Shown here one piece after another: positions 7,588 to 16,575 of a stretch of 64,000 bases of DNA (positions are counted from its first letter, which is position 1; each line of letters starts with the position of its first letter). A model generated the notes under the pieces. It searched no databases. It worked only from the letters and a program-made list of their open reading frames with translations, and had not been told where the DNA came from. The stretch is from Leptospira sp. WS60.C2 (GTDB taxonomy: Bacteria; Spirochaetota; Leptospiria; Leptospirales; Leptospiraceae), in contig NZ_CP162133.1 in the NCBI RefSeq assembly GCF_040833955.1, positions 2,797,501 through 2,861,500 of the forward strand. Direction: 5' to 3'. The position numbers were made by a program, and so were the translations under genes.

Positions 7588-9771
7588 ATGGACTCTCAAT
7601 GGAAACGTTTCTGGGAAACAGGCCTCTTCCCTTCACTAGAATTTAGTCTCAGCCTATCGATTGGATATGTTTTATCTTTGTTTTTTTACGTAGCTGGATC
7701 AGAATTATCACTCATTGATAGGACGGACACTGCATACCCCATCTTACAAGCGCTTATCGCAATTTTTTTTGCCATTGGATTTATTTACAGGAAATACAAG
7801 CAGAATTTTCCGTTTAGCGTGAGTTTATCGCTACTGATATTAGCAATAGGACAAGTGATTTGGTTGCTAATGGGAAATACATCGGAATTCCTAATCGATT
7901 ATATATTTTCTTTTGAATTGGTCCTATTGGGTGGGATCCTATCAGCATTTACCATAGGAATCTATGGCGGATCCCTCAGAGATTTTCGTTTCTTAAGTTT
8001 TACGTTAGGTGTCACAGTTTTTACTTTTTATTCCTTGTTTGAACCTAACCAAAATTACTCAATCAAAGTCCTACTTGCAATCCTTTATATTTTATTATCA
8101 TTCTACTTCATCAGCACTCTTTTTCAACAAAATCCTATCTCTAGAAAATTCTATAAAATTAGGTCAAAGATAGGCAAACACCCATTATTTGCACCTTTTT
8201 ATCGCTCCAGTTTATCCATATTAATTGCATATTGCATATTACACTTATATTTCCAACCTGGACCAAAAATTCCATTAATATTATCCATTTCGTTTTCCGT
8301 GACATTCGGCAGAGTATTATCACTACTAGGTGGACTTAAAAAAGAAACCAAAGCTGTTTTTTTAATAGGAAGAGTTGCCCTTTTATTTGGTTTCTTCTTT
8401 TTTATCTACCAATCATATTGGAGTTCGTTTTTTATTGCCCTTTGCATCATCAATGGTACAATCGTCGGATTTTTCAAACCCAATCATACACCTTACAAAG
8501 AATATTTGCTTGTTGGATTGGAGATTTTGGTTTACTTAGGAATTTCATTTCTTTTGTATTTCTGGAATTTACCCATGGGAATTCGTACATTAACAGCTTT
8601 TTTATTTGTACCTGTCCTCATATATCCCTATTTGCTACAAAAACATATCATCCGCATCCCAAGACTTCTTATGTTAGGAGCGGCAAGTCTCATTGTATTA
8701 CTTTTCTTTTCACCACCAACGATTAGAACAAATTCCCCTTTCTCAAAAAAAGAAAATTTTGATCCAATACCTTTTGCGATCACAAATCTGGATTTTAATG
8801 AGGATGAGTACATTTTTTATAAATCCGTTTTACCATTCCCTTCAAATCCCTTTCTTCCCAAAAGAACTGAAATTAAAGACAAAATCGTGGTTCTTGGACT
8901 TAACTCAAACCAATCACAAATTATTTCTTACATTGAAAGATTGAGTGAAGAAGGACATCCATTTCTAATCATTACAACACGAAACAAAACTAATCAATTC
9001 CATCATATCAATGCTCTTTCCTTATTAAGCCGGAAATCGTATTGGAATTTTGATATTTATTATCCAAGTTATATGAATCAGAAAATCAATTTTGCTTCAA
9101 GCCTACCCAACGATTGGAAGCTAAAATATTTTACAGAAAAAATTGATAACTTATCCTTCCCCGAAGTTGTGAATGTATTAGATTCAGTACTAAAATATTC
9201 AGCAGGCGATTTAAGAAAAGATGCTATTGAAATCAAACATTTGTATTATGAATCCTTTGCCGCTTATGCAAAATTCTATCACAACATCGGCCAAAATAAA
9301 TTAAGCTTAGATGCGATCGCTTATGCTAGAAAATTTGAATCTCCCAAACAAGATTTACTTAGGATTGCATTTAATAGTTTAAAATACGCAACCCCAGAAG
9401 CAGAATACATTCCCATACTTGAGGATTTAAGTTTAGATATTGAGTTTCAAGAATTTGCATGGAATTCATTGATACCAATGTTTGAGTCTATCGGAGATTG
9501 GAACAATGCTCTTAAAACAATGAGCTCACTGGAAAGATTTTATCGGATGAATAACCAAATCGAACAAGCAAACGAATTGGAACTAGCAAGAGTTAGGTTA
9601 TATATTAACCAAGAAAATTGGAAGGAAGTCGAACCAATTATCACGGCAAGGTTAAGAGAAAATCCCAATTCAGTGATTTGGGAGAGATTAAAAAACGAAA
9701 TAATAGAAAAAAAAGACTCACTTAGACGTATTAGCATACGACCAGATGCAAAAGAGGCAAGAATCCAATGA
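7588..9771 (+). CDS. Large polytopic membrane protein with C-terminal helical-repeat domain, unknown function
   Basis: A 727-residue protein. Roughly residues 15-385 contain about ten to twelve hydrophobic segments. A soluble alpha/beta-looking part follows (IVVLGLNSN and FLIITT near residues 430-460), and residues 550-720 are helix-rich and may be TPR-like. I do not recognise a family. Its stop overlaps the start of the downstream MotA-like gene by 4 bp (ATGA), implying translational coupling and perhaps a functional link to a proton-driven motor or stator. Confidence 0.75.
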   Translation: MDSQWKRFWETGLFPSLEFSLSLSIGYVLSLFFYVAGSELSLIDRTDTAYPILQALIAIFFAIGFIYRKYKQNFPFSVSLSLLILAIGQVIWLLMGNTSEFLIDYIFSFELVLLGGILSAFTIGIYGGSLRDFRFLSFTLGVTVFTFYSLFEPNQNYSIKVLLAILYILLSFYFISTLFQQNPISRKFYKIRSKIGKHPLFAPFYRSSLSILIAYCILHLYFQPGPKIPLILSISFSVTFGRVLSLLGGLKKETKAVFLIGRVALLFGFFFFIYQSYWSSFFIALCIINGTIVGFFKPNHTPYKEYLLVGLEILVYLGISFLLYFWNLPMGIRTLTAFLFVPVLIYPYLLQKHIIRIPRLLMLGAASLIVLLFFSPPTIRTNSPFSKKENFDPIPFAITNLDFNEDEYIFYKSVLPFPSNPFLPKRTEIKDKIVVLGLNSNQSQIISYIERLSEEGHPFLIITTRNKTNQFHHINALSLLSRKSYWNFDIYYPSYMNQKINFASSLPNDWKLKYFTEKIDNLSFPEVVNVLDSVLKYSAGDLRKDAIEIKHLYYESFAAYAKFYHNIGQNKLSLDAIAYARKFESPKQDLLRIAFNSLKYATPEAEYIPILEDLSLDIEFQEFAWNSLIPMFESIGDWNNALKTMSSLERFYRMNNQIEQANELELARVRLYINQENWKEVEPIITARLRENPNSVIWERLKNEIIEKKDSLRRISIRPDAKEARIQ

Positions 9772-10508
9772 TCCATTCAACACTACTCGGAATACTAGCG
9801 GCTGTTTTATCAGTTTTTGTTGCGATTCTTATTGAAGGCGCATCTCTCCGATCTTTTTTTCATGTTCCTGCGATGTTTTTAATCGTTGGAGGTACGTTAG
9901 GGGCAACATTTGCATCTTTTTCTATCTCTCAAATCTCAAAAGCGGTTAGAGACACAAGATTCGCATTACGAAAACCAAAAGAAACTGATCTAAAATTAGT
10001 TTTCTTTCGTTTTTGGGAAAAAGCAAGAAAAGACGGCTTACTTTCGTTAGAAGATGAATCGAAAAAATTAGACAATCCATTTTTACAAAAGGGAATTCAA
10101 CTCATTGTAGATGGATCAGATCCGAGAACAATCGAAGAAATTCTATGGGAAGCGCACGAAGAAAAAGAAAAAGAAGATTTAAAATCTGCAAAAGTTTTTG
10201 AAACTGCGGCAGGATTTTCACCAACCGTAGGTATCATTGGTACAGTTCTTGGACTCGTAACAGTCCTTGAAAATTTAGATGGTGGAACTAAGGCATTAGG
10301 ACAAGGCATTGCAACCGCTTTTATCGCAACCTTTTACGGAATTTCGTTCGCCAATTTAATCCTGCTTCCAATTTCCAATCAATTAAAAGTCGTCGCAAAA
10401 AGAGAAAGTAACGAACGTCAAGCGATCATGCGAGGAATCTTATCATTACAATCAGGAGAGAATCGTAGAATCCTGGCGGAGAGAATTGATCCATTCGTTA
10501 ATCGATAA
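9768..10508 (+). CDS. MotA/TolQ/ExbB-family proton channel protein, MotA type
   Basis: A 246-residue protein with the MotA layout: two N-terminal membrane segments (IVGGTLGATFASF in the second), a charged cytoplasmic loop (residues 65-135), then the family core ETAAGFSPTVGIIGTVLGL and a fourth segment near TAFIATFYGISFANLI. MotA forms the stator with MotB and couples ion flow to flagellar rotation. No motB follows; the next gene is convergent. It is coupled by a 4-bp overlap to the large membrane protein upstream. It may be an accessory MotA paralogue or serve another TonB/Tol-like role. Confidence 0.8.
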   Translation: MIHSTLLGILAAVLSVFVAILIEGASLRSFFHVPAMFLIVGGTLGATFASFSISQISKAVRDTRFALRKPKETDLKLVFFRFWEKARKDGLLSLEDESKKLDNPFLQKGIQLIVDGSDPRTIEEILWEAHEEKEKEDLKSAKVFETAAGFSPTVGIIGTVLGLVTVLENLDGGTKALGQGIATAFIATFYGISFANLILLPISNQLKVVAKRESNERQAIMRGILSLQSGENRRILAERIDPFVNR

Positions 10509-10604
10509 GAAACAAGCTTGAAAAGAAAATCATCTTCTTTGTAAAACTTAAATTCATTTCAAAATTTGATTTCCTTTCACTTGAGTGTATTTAATTCTTC
10601 TAGT

Positions 10605-11591
10605 TTAGTTTTCACCTGGTAAGATACAGAACAATTGGTGAATCTTTTCATCTCTAAAATCAGCGGGGATGGAATCTTTTGTTCGATTGATACAACGATA
10701 TCCTCTTTCTTTCCATTCCTCCTCTTCCACTTCCATTTTGAATTTACGAAAATTGGTAGAAAACCAAATCTCACCTTGATCCGTGAGAAATTTTGTCAGC
10801 AATAACAACAATAAATTTCGGTGTTTTGTTTGAACATCCCACTCTTCATACATTTTTTTGCTGTTGGAAAAAGTAGGAGGATCAAGGAAAATCAAATCAT
10901 AACGCTCACGATTTGGATTTTTTGATTCTTCTTCAATCCATTGTAAGATATCGGCATTGATGATTTGATGATTTGAATTTCCGAAGCCATTTTTTTGAAG
11001 ATTTTGGTAAGCCCAATCACAATAGGTTTTGGAAAGATCAATGCTTTTTGTTTTCTTCGCACCACCTGACGCAGCATAGACGGAAAAAGCACCCGTGTAG
11101 GAAAATAAATTTAAAACTGATTTGTTTTTTGATATATCTTTAATCCAAGATCTAGTGATACGATGGTCTAAAAACAATCCAGTATCCAAATAATCAGATA
11201 AGTTGATTCGAAATTCCAAACCACCCTCTTTTGCCCAAAAAAAATTACCGTCGATTGATAATTTTTCATATTGGTCCAAACCTTTTTGTTTTTTACGTTT
11301 CTTTAAAAAAAATTGTTCATCCTCGATCTGAAAAACGTCCTTTACGATCGAGGAGATCTGTGTTAAACGATCTTCATGATCTGCCTCTGTCTGAAATCGT
11401 AAGGAACTTTTATCATATAGCACAAAACCATTTGGATAACGATCTAATATACATGCAACTTGGGGAATGTCTTCGGAATAAATACGGTAACATTCGATAT
11501 TTTCTCGTTTCGCCCATTTTTCCCGCTCTTTTTTAAGTTTGCGTAGGCGATTTTCAAACATTGTGAGGGCACCTAATCCTCGTTCGGTCAT
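10605..11591 (-). CDS. RlmK-type 23S rRNA methyltransferase (SAM-dependent)
   Basis: 328 residues from the ATG at 11591. The sequence follows the E. coli RlmK half of RlmKL (23S rRNA m7G2069 methyltransferase): MFENRLRKLKKEREKWAKR near the start, KQKGLDQYEKL, YLDTGLFLDHR, then the SAM-binding NLFSYTGAFSVYA and the catalytic-region DPPTFSNSKKM. The frame stays open to an ATG at 11750, but that extension runs through a dispersed GC-rich repeat. I preferred 11591 because AAGGA lies 7 nt upstream of it, whereas 11750 has no ribosome site. The RlmL half is absent. It is convergent with the MotA-like gene. Confidence 0.8.
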   Translation of the reverse strand: MTERGLGALTMFENRLRKLKKEREKWAKRENIECYRIYSEDIPQVACILDRYPNGFVLYDKSSLRFQTEADHEDRLTQISSIVKDVFQIEDEQFFLKKRKKQKGLDQYEKLSIDGNFFWAKEGGLEFRINLSDYLDTGLFLDHRITRSWIKDISKNKSVLNLFSYTGAFSVYAASGGAKKTKSIDLSKTYCDWAYQNLQKNGFGNSNHQIINADILQWIEEESKNPNRERYDLIFLDPPTFSNSKKMYEEWDVQTKHRNLLLLLLTKFLTDQGEIWFSTNFRKFKMEVEEEEWKERGYRCINRTKDSIPADFRDEKIHQLFCILPGEN

Positions 11592-11627
11592 GGAGTATTC
11601 CTTTGGGGCCGGCATTTTAGGTAGACT

Positions 11628-11674
11628 TCCCCGCCCTATTGAGACTGGGTGGGGTAATCCACCCGCCACCCAAT
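11628..11674 (-). repeat. Dispersed GC-rich repeat, copy A
   Basis: A 47-nt core shares three identical blocks with the reverse complement of 42834-42876: TCCCCGCCC, GGGTGGGGT and TCCACCCGCCACCCAAT (35 matching positions). Copy A has a 10-nt and copy B a 5-nt segment between the first two blocks. GGGTGG and CCACCC parts can pair into a hairpin. It stands out against AT-rich surroundings. It lies between the divergent rlmK-like and rnhA genes and can be read in frame with an N-terminal extension of the methyltransferase. Confidence 0.7.
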
Positions 11675-11796
11675 ACGCTCCAAATACCATACCACCCGAA
11701 AAAGTCCGCTTTAATTCTACTTCTTGGATTTTTTTTTCAAGTGAGTTCATGTTTTTGATTGGTGAGTAAACAATTCTGGAAAATCATGTCGGCTAT

Positions 11797-12210
11797 ATGT
11801 CCACAAAAGATACTACCTTTGTTTATTGTGATGGAAGCTCCCGAGGAAATCCTGGACCTGCCGCAATTGGTGTTTCCTTCCAAAACAATGAAGGGGATGA
11901 ATTTTTTTCTATTTCTGAAAAAATTGGAACAGCAACGAATAACATTGCCGAATGGAATGCACTTTCTCGTGGAATGGAAGAGGCGATCAAACAGAATATA
12001 AAAAAAATAAAGTTTCGATTGGATTCCGAACTTGTCGTAAAACAGATGAAAGGTGAATATAAAGTAAAGAATAAAGATTTGATGGTATTTAAGTCAAAGT
12101 GCGACCAACTCAAAAACTCATTTGAACATTTTGAAATTCAATATATTCCCCGCGAACAGAATTCACGAGCCGACCAACTTGCAAATTTGGCACAAGATTC
12201 AAAATCATGA
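11797..12210 (+). CDS. rnhA: Ribonuclease HI family protein
   Basis: A 137-residue RNase H fold that degrades RNA in RNA-DNA hybrids. The four acidic catalytic residues are visible: D12 in YCDGSSRGNPG, E52 in NNIAEWNAL, D76 in RLDSELVV and D126 in SRADQLAN. It is slightly shorter than E. coli RNase HI and lacks the basic protrusion, as in many compact RNase H proteins. The ATGA overlap with the following lipoprotein gene (12207-12210) suggests they share a transcript. Confidence 0.9.
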   Translation: MSTKDTTFVYCDGSSRGNPGPAAIGVSFQNNEGDEFFSISEKIGTATNNIAEWNALSRGMEEAIKQNIKKIKFRLDSELVVKQMKGEYKVKNKDLMVFKSKCDQLKNSFEHFEIQYIPREQNSRADQLANLAQDSKS

Positions 12211-12569
12211 AACAGGTGTTTGTTTTTCAATTCATCTGCTATCTACTTCTTGGAATTTCTATCGGATGTAAGCCCTCCTATACAAAACAGTTAGATCAGC
12301 TTATCGAAAATGGAACGGTTTTCCAATCAGCAACATTTTGCGAAATCAATCGATTGCATCTCCAAGAACGACAACAGGAATGCGAAGCTGTGACCAAACA
12401 GGCAAAGGAAGAAATTGATGCCATCATCAATCGCAAGTTGGATATGGGGATCACCCCAGTCATCGTAGAAAAAAGCAAAGGCGAGGAAATTGAAAGATTC
12501 CTAAAAGTGCACACCCAAATGGGTATTCGTTACTGGGAAATCTGGAAATCTAATGTGATTTTAGAATAG
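12207..12569 (+). CDS. Small lipoprotein of unknown function
   Basis: 120 residues with a signal peptide (MKQVFVFQFICYLLLGISIG) followed by Cys21 in a relaxed spirochaetal lipobox. The mature part is helical, with two further cysteines and many charged residues (QERQQECEAV, AKEEIDAII). It is translationally coupled to rnhA by a 4-bp overlap. I do not recognise a family. Confidence 0.75.
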   Translation: MKQVFVFQFICYLLLGISIGCKPSYTKQLDQLIENGTVFQSATFCEINRLHLQERQQECEAVTKQAKEEIDAIINRKLDMGITPVIVEKSKGEEIERFLKVHTQMGIRYWEIWKSNVILE

Positions 12570-12602
12570 ACAATCTCTGCCAATCTACGATAACCAATTT
12601 AT

Positions 12603-13025
12603 ATGGCTGGTGATCCTTCTCAAATTCTCAAAAAAATTGGTCTCAAAGTAACCAAAAATCGAGAACAAGTTTTGTCCATTCTACAGGGATCTACAAGGCC
12701 ACTCAATCACCAAGAAATCATGGAAAAACTTCCAAAGGAAGAATCTTGGGATCGTGTCACAATTTACCGTGCTCTATCTGACCTAGAGGAAAAAAATCTA
12801 CTCAACTCCCTTCATTCTACAGATCGTGTCACTTACTTCGAATTGAAGTCCGACGGAAACCATGTTGTGTCAACTGCTCACGGACATTTGATCTGCAATG
12901 TATGCGGAAAAATTGAATGCATTGATGACCCATGGAATGGAATTCCTTCCTCTAAACAACTGAAAGGCTTTACGACCGAATCGGTTGAAATTGTTTTTAG
13001 AGGCAAATGTCGCAATTGCCAATAG
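12603..13025 (+). CDS. Fur-family metal- or peroxide-responsive regulator
   Basis: A 140-residue protein with an N-terminal winged helix (VTKNREQVLSIL, then WDRVTIYRALSDLEEKNLL) and a C-terminal dimer/metal domain. Two zinc-ribbon pairs are seen: C98-x2-C101 and C136-x2-C139. HGHLICNVCGKIECID supplies the usual histidine/cysteine ligands. Fur, Zur and PerR subtypes cannot be separated by eye. The downstream nucleotidyltransferase gene starts inside its last 19 bp, so the two are probably co-expressed. Confidence 0.85.
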   Translation: MAGDPSQILKKIGLKVTKNREQVLSILQGSTRPLNHQEIMEKLPKEESWDRVTIYRALSDLEEKNLLNSLHSTDRVTYFELKSDGNHVVSTAHGHLICNVCGKIECIDDPWNGIPSSKQLKGFTTESVEIVFRGKCRNCQ

Positions 13026-14302
13026 AACTCAATTCCCTTGTTCCAACACTTCATAGAAAACATTTAGAGAGCATTGATTCTGCTCTAAAGAAGGCTGGGT
13101 TTGAATGTTACCTCGTTGGTGGTTCTGTTCGCGATTTAGTGATGCAGAAAATTCCAAAAGAATATGACCTCACAACCAATGCGGAACCAAAAGATGTCAA
13201 AAAATTATTCAGAACCGTGATTGATACAGGCATAGAACACGGAACTGTTACCGTTGTTTTAGATAAAGTCAATTACGAAGTAACCACATATCGAATCGAC
13301 AAAGACTATGTTGACGGACGAAGACCTGGTCATGTTGAATTTGGAACTACGTTACATGAAGATTTGAAACGAAGAGATTTTACAATGAATGCGTTAGCAT
13401 ACGACATCCAAACAGGTGTCTTAATCGATGATCATTTAGGACTCATTGACATTCAAAACAAATTGATTCGGACTATAGGGAATCCAGTCCAGCGTTTTAC
13501 TGAGGATGGTTTGCGACCGATTCGAGCACTTAGATTTGCAAGCACATTGAACTTTTCCATTGAGGAAGAAACCAGAAAGGCAATTCATCTCACAAAACAT
13601 ATCACGAAAAAAATTTCTTTAGAACGGTTTCAGGATGAAATTTTAAAATCATTTCTTGGTCAAACACCATCAAGAATGGTTCAACTTTTAGTAGAAGAAA
13701 ACATTTTCCAAATATTTCTTCCCACAATGGAAAATGATTTAACCCCGAATCAAAAAATTCTTCTGCAACTCAATGAAATCTCCAAAGATCTGATAGGGAT
13801 GCAACTTGCATTTGCGTTTTATTCCTTTTTGCCAAATCTCACATTGAAAGAACTGGAATCATACGTAAGGACACTCAAATTTTCAGGTCAAAATACAAAA
13901 GATACATTATTGTTCTTCGATCTTTTATCAAAATGGAATTTACCCAGTGATGAACGTGAACTAACAAGTTATCGAATCAAAAAAGAGTATCTTGCTCCGA
14001 TCAAAAGACATTTTCATCAAAGATATAAGATGGATAGTTCCTTTCTAAGCAAACTGAAACCCATCTACGAAGAAAACATGGATGTTTTGCTTTCCATTTG
14101 GAACGAAAATCCACCACTTTTGCTTTCCGATTTGGCACTGAATGGTAATCATCTGGGTGAACATTTCCCAAATTTTCCAAAAACGAATTATGGCGAATTG
14201 TTAAACTTTCTCTTGGATCTTGTTTTGCAATCGCCTAAAGAAAATGAGTTTCAGAAATTAATCACTCATTCTGCTGATTTTATAAACAAATTGTCCAAAT
14301 AA
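13007..14302 (+). CDS. CCA tRNA nucleotidyltransferase / poly(A) polymerase family
   Basis: A 431-residue class II nucleotidyltransferase. The N-terminal head has YLVGGSVRDLVM, KEYDLTT (metal-binding acidic pair), GIEHGTVTVV and RRDFTMNALAYD, and the neck has RPIRALRFASTLNFSIEEET, all hallmarks of CCA-adding enzyme/PcnB. It either repairs tRNA 3' CCA ends or adds poly(A). The region after residue 250 is divergent, so the two activities cannot be told apart here. It starts within the Fur-family gene (19-bp overlap). Confidence 0.88.
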   Translation: MSQLPIELNSLVPTLHRKHLESIDSALKKAGFECYLVGGSVRDLVMQKIPKEYDLTTNAEPKDVKKLFRTVIDTGIEHGTVTVVLDKVNYEVTTYRIDKDYVDGRRPGHVEFGTTLHEDLKRRDFTMNALAYDIQTGVLIDDHLGLIDIQNKLIRTIGNPVQRFTEDGLRPIRALRFASTLNFSIEEETRKAIHLTKHITKKISLERFQDEILKSFLGQTPSRMVQLLVEENIFQIFLPTMENDLTPNQKILLQLNEISKDLIGMQLAFAFYSFLPNLTLKELESYVRTLKFSGQNTKDTLLFFDLLSKWNLPSDERELTSYRIKKEYLAPIKRHFHQRYKMDSSFLSKLKPIYEENMDVLLSIWNENPPLLLSDLALNGNHLGEHFPNFPKTNYGELLNFLLDLVLQSPKENEFQKLITHSADFINKLSK

Positions 14303-14481
14303 ATAAATTTCAGCAACAATCCTACCGAACATTTTGTTCTTTTTTTGATCATCATCCCCTTTTTTTTTCGTATTTTCCCATGAATATTCCAATAGGAGAT
14401 GAATTTCTGTCCGAATCATCCATTTTGCATGCCAACCTGGTACACAACTTGCACATCAAGTTCACATAGGAGAAATGGCAA

Positions 14482-15996
14482 ATGAGAAATAAATACACTC
14501 TAATGGCGACGATCGTTGCTACCTTATTTTCCCAGGCTTCCCTTTTTGCTCAGGCAAAGAAGGACAAAGATAAGCCTTGGTATGAGTTGGTAAATTTTTC
14601 CGGATATGTGGACGTATACTATAACTATACATCAAATAACCGGCAAGGGGCAACCCAAGACACTGCGGGAACATTTCACACTTACAACAAACAATTTGCT
14701 GTAAATGCCGTGAAACTCTCGATGGAGAAATTGGCGGATAAGGAAAGTCCTTGGGGTTTCCGTTTGGATATGCAAAACGGACAGAACAACATGTACCAAG
14801 AACGTCCATACCAAACCACTAACTCCATCCATAACATGCAATTGTTACAACAAGCATATGTGTCTGCATACTTCCCAGTGTTAAAAGGATTAACAGTCGA
14901 CGCTGGTAAGATGGCAACTCACATCGGATTGGAATTACTTGATTCGAAAGATAACATTGCCTACACCATTGGTTATGTGTTCTTTAACACAATCCCCTTT
15001 ATCCACACTGGAGCAAGAGCAAACCTTCAAATCAATGACCGTTTATCAACTGGTCTCTATCTTTATAACAGTGCACAAGGAACTGGATACACTGGAAATG
15101 GACAACAGTTCGGTTACGTAGGAGTCACTCCTTACGGTGATGCTGCTGGTGGTTCTAGTCTTTTCAGCACTTCCCAACATGCCTATGCAGATGGTCCAAA
15201 CCCAACGAGAGCAATCGGAACACAAGTAAAGTATGATGTGATTCCTGATAAGTTTCAAGTTGTTTGGAACACGTTGCAAGCAAACGACAACATCAAAGGT
15301 AGACAAAACAACGCTTTGTATTACCTAGAGCAAGCTTCTGGAACAGCTTTCCCAAAACAATCTGCTTTCAAAACAGACAATTGGATGATCCAAAACTTAA
15401 TCTTGATCTTCAAACCAACTGATCGTTTGACAACAATCTTTGACTATACTTATGGTGAAAGAAATGGACAAACAAACACTGCTGCGTTCGGTTATGAGCC
15501 AGGTGGTGTCACTAAAACTAAGTTAGATGCAGCGCTTCCTGGTCTTGTTCCAGATTTACCTGCTGAACTTACTTCTTTGGGATTCAACAACGATACAAAC
15601 TTCACAAGAGAAAATCGAGTTAAACGAATCTACCAAACTTACCAAGTGCAAGCAAAATATCAGTTCACTGAACTTTTTGCTCTAGGTTTCCGTTTTGAAT
15701 ACTTAGACGACAAACGTTACGGTGGATCATTGGCAGTAAACCCTCCACTATTCGCAGTGACTCCAACAAACCGTTACGACCTCAAATTCCAAGACTCAAT
15801 TGGAACAAGAGCAGTTAGTAACTACGGACAAATCAAAACATTAACATTCACTCCAACATTTGATCTCACAGAGAACCTACAAGTGAAAGTGGATTTGAGA
15901 AGAGATTGGGGTCCAGGACAACAATTCGTAGATACATCTGGAAGACCAGCGTCTCACCAAAATGGTATCATCGTTGGTATGGTAGCTAAATTCTAA
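14482..15996 (+). CDS. Outer-membrane beta-barrel protein (porin-2 / OmpL-like)
   Basis: A 504-residue protein with a signal peptide ending near SLFAQA, then a barrel rich in alternating aromatic/polar strands (FSGYVDVYYNYTSNN, LTVDAGKMATHIGLELLD, YQVQAKYQFTELFALGFRF) and a C-terminal aromatic residue (VGMVAKF). The pattern fits the putative beta-barrel porin-2 family and suggests diffusion of small solutes across the outer membrane. AGGAG lies 15-19 nt upstream of the ATG. The following lipoprotein starts 10 bp after the stop, so the two may act together at the outer membrane. Confidence 0.85.
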   Translation: MRNKYTLMATIVATLFSQASLFAQAKKDKDKPWYELVNFSGYVDVYYNYTSNNRQGATQDTAGTFHTYNKQFAVNAVKLSMEKLADKESPWGFRLDMQNGQNNMYQERPYQTTNSIHNMQLLQQAYVSAYFPVLKGLTVDAGKMATHIGLELLDSKDNIAYTIGYVFFNTIPFIHTGARANLQINDRLSTGLYLYNSAQGTGYTGNGQQFGYVGVTPYGDAAGGSSLFSTSQHAYADGPNPTRAIGTQVKYDVIPDKFQVVWNTLQANDNIKGRQNNALYYLEQASGTAFPKQSAFKTDNWMIQNLILIFKPTDRLTTIFDYTYGERNGQTNTAAFGYEPGGVTKTKLDAALPGLVPDLPAELTSLGFNNDTNFTRENRVKRIYQTYQVQAKYQFTELFALGFRFEYLDDKRYGGSLAVNPPLFAVTPTNRYDLKFQDSIGTRAVSNYGQIKTLTFTPTFDLTENLQVKVDLRRDWGPGQQFVDTSGRPASHQNGIIVGMVAKF

Positions 15997-16006
15997 GGAG
16001 ATGAAA

Positions 16007-16477
16007 ATGAAAAAGAATAGAAAATCTTTGAAATCAGGTTTAATTGGAATCTCTTTGGCTCTTCTTTTGACAGCTGGCTTTGTTAGTTGCACAGATTCAG
16101 GGGCTAAAAAGGCAGAAGATCCAAGCGCAATTCTTTACTTGGTAAACAACCCAAATAGTTTAAATGATGTTCAACAGATTTGCCTCGGAACATACATTGC
16201 GGCAAACTCTTGTGTAGCTGGGATAGAGGAACGTTTTAACCCGGGCATTGGTTGCTCTTTGACTAAGCTAGATGGAAAAACTACTGATGATTTGAATGCT
16301 TTGAAGGAATGTGTTCTTGCAAAGATCAATGACCAAGTTGCACCGTGTAACTTACCACAATTTAAGTATGCTCTTGCACAACAAGCCTTAGCAGGTGCGT
16401 TTGCTGCATGTAACACTACTTATACTACAGCTGCTGGAACAGATGTAGACTTAAGTGGAATCTTAGTTTACCAATAG
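16007..16477 (+). CDS. Lipoprotein, unknown function, partner gene of the porin
   Basis: 156 residues with a signal peptide and a lipobox ending in GFVSC. The mature protein has several spaced cysteines (QICLGTY, NSCVAG, GCSL, KECVLA, APCNL, AACNTT) that could form disulfides. The track-length frame starts at ATG 16001, but AAGGAG (15995-16000) touches that codon. The ATG at 16007 gives a 6-nt spacing and is the better start. It lies immediately after the porin and ahead of a good terminator. Confidence 0.8.
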   Translation: MKKNRKSLKSGLIGISLALLLTAGFVSCTDSGAKKAEDPSAILYLVNNPNSLNDVQQICLGTYIAANSCVAGIEERFNPGIGCSLTKLDGKTTDDLNALKECVLAKINDQVAPCNLPQFKYALAQQALAGAFAACNTTYTTAAGTDVDLSGILVYQ

Positions 16478-16494
16478 CGATAACAAACTTTACA

Positions 16495-16530
16495 GTCAGG
16501 AGATATTCTCTCCTGACTTATCTTTTTTCT
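16495..16530 (+). terminator. Rho-independent terminator after the porin-lipoprotein pair
   Basis: GTCAGGAGA (16495-16503) and TCTCCTGAC (16509-16517) form a perfect 9-bp stem with a 5-nt loop, followed by a T-rich tail ending TTATCTTTTTTCT. It lies 18 bp after the lipoprotein stop codon. Confidence 0.85.
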
Positions 16531-16575
16531 ACGCACTCACTTCCCCCATACCCAAAAAGTCAATTTTAGTTAAGG

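Noticed and set aside
14381..14470. Short frame (29 codons) before the porin gene
   Set aside because: No ribosome site or recognisable sequence; treated as part of the porin leader.
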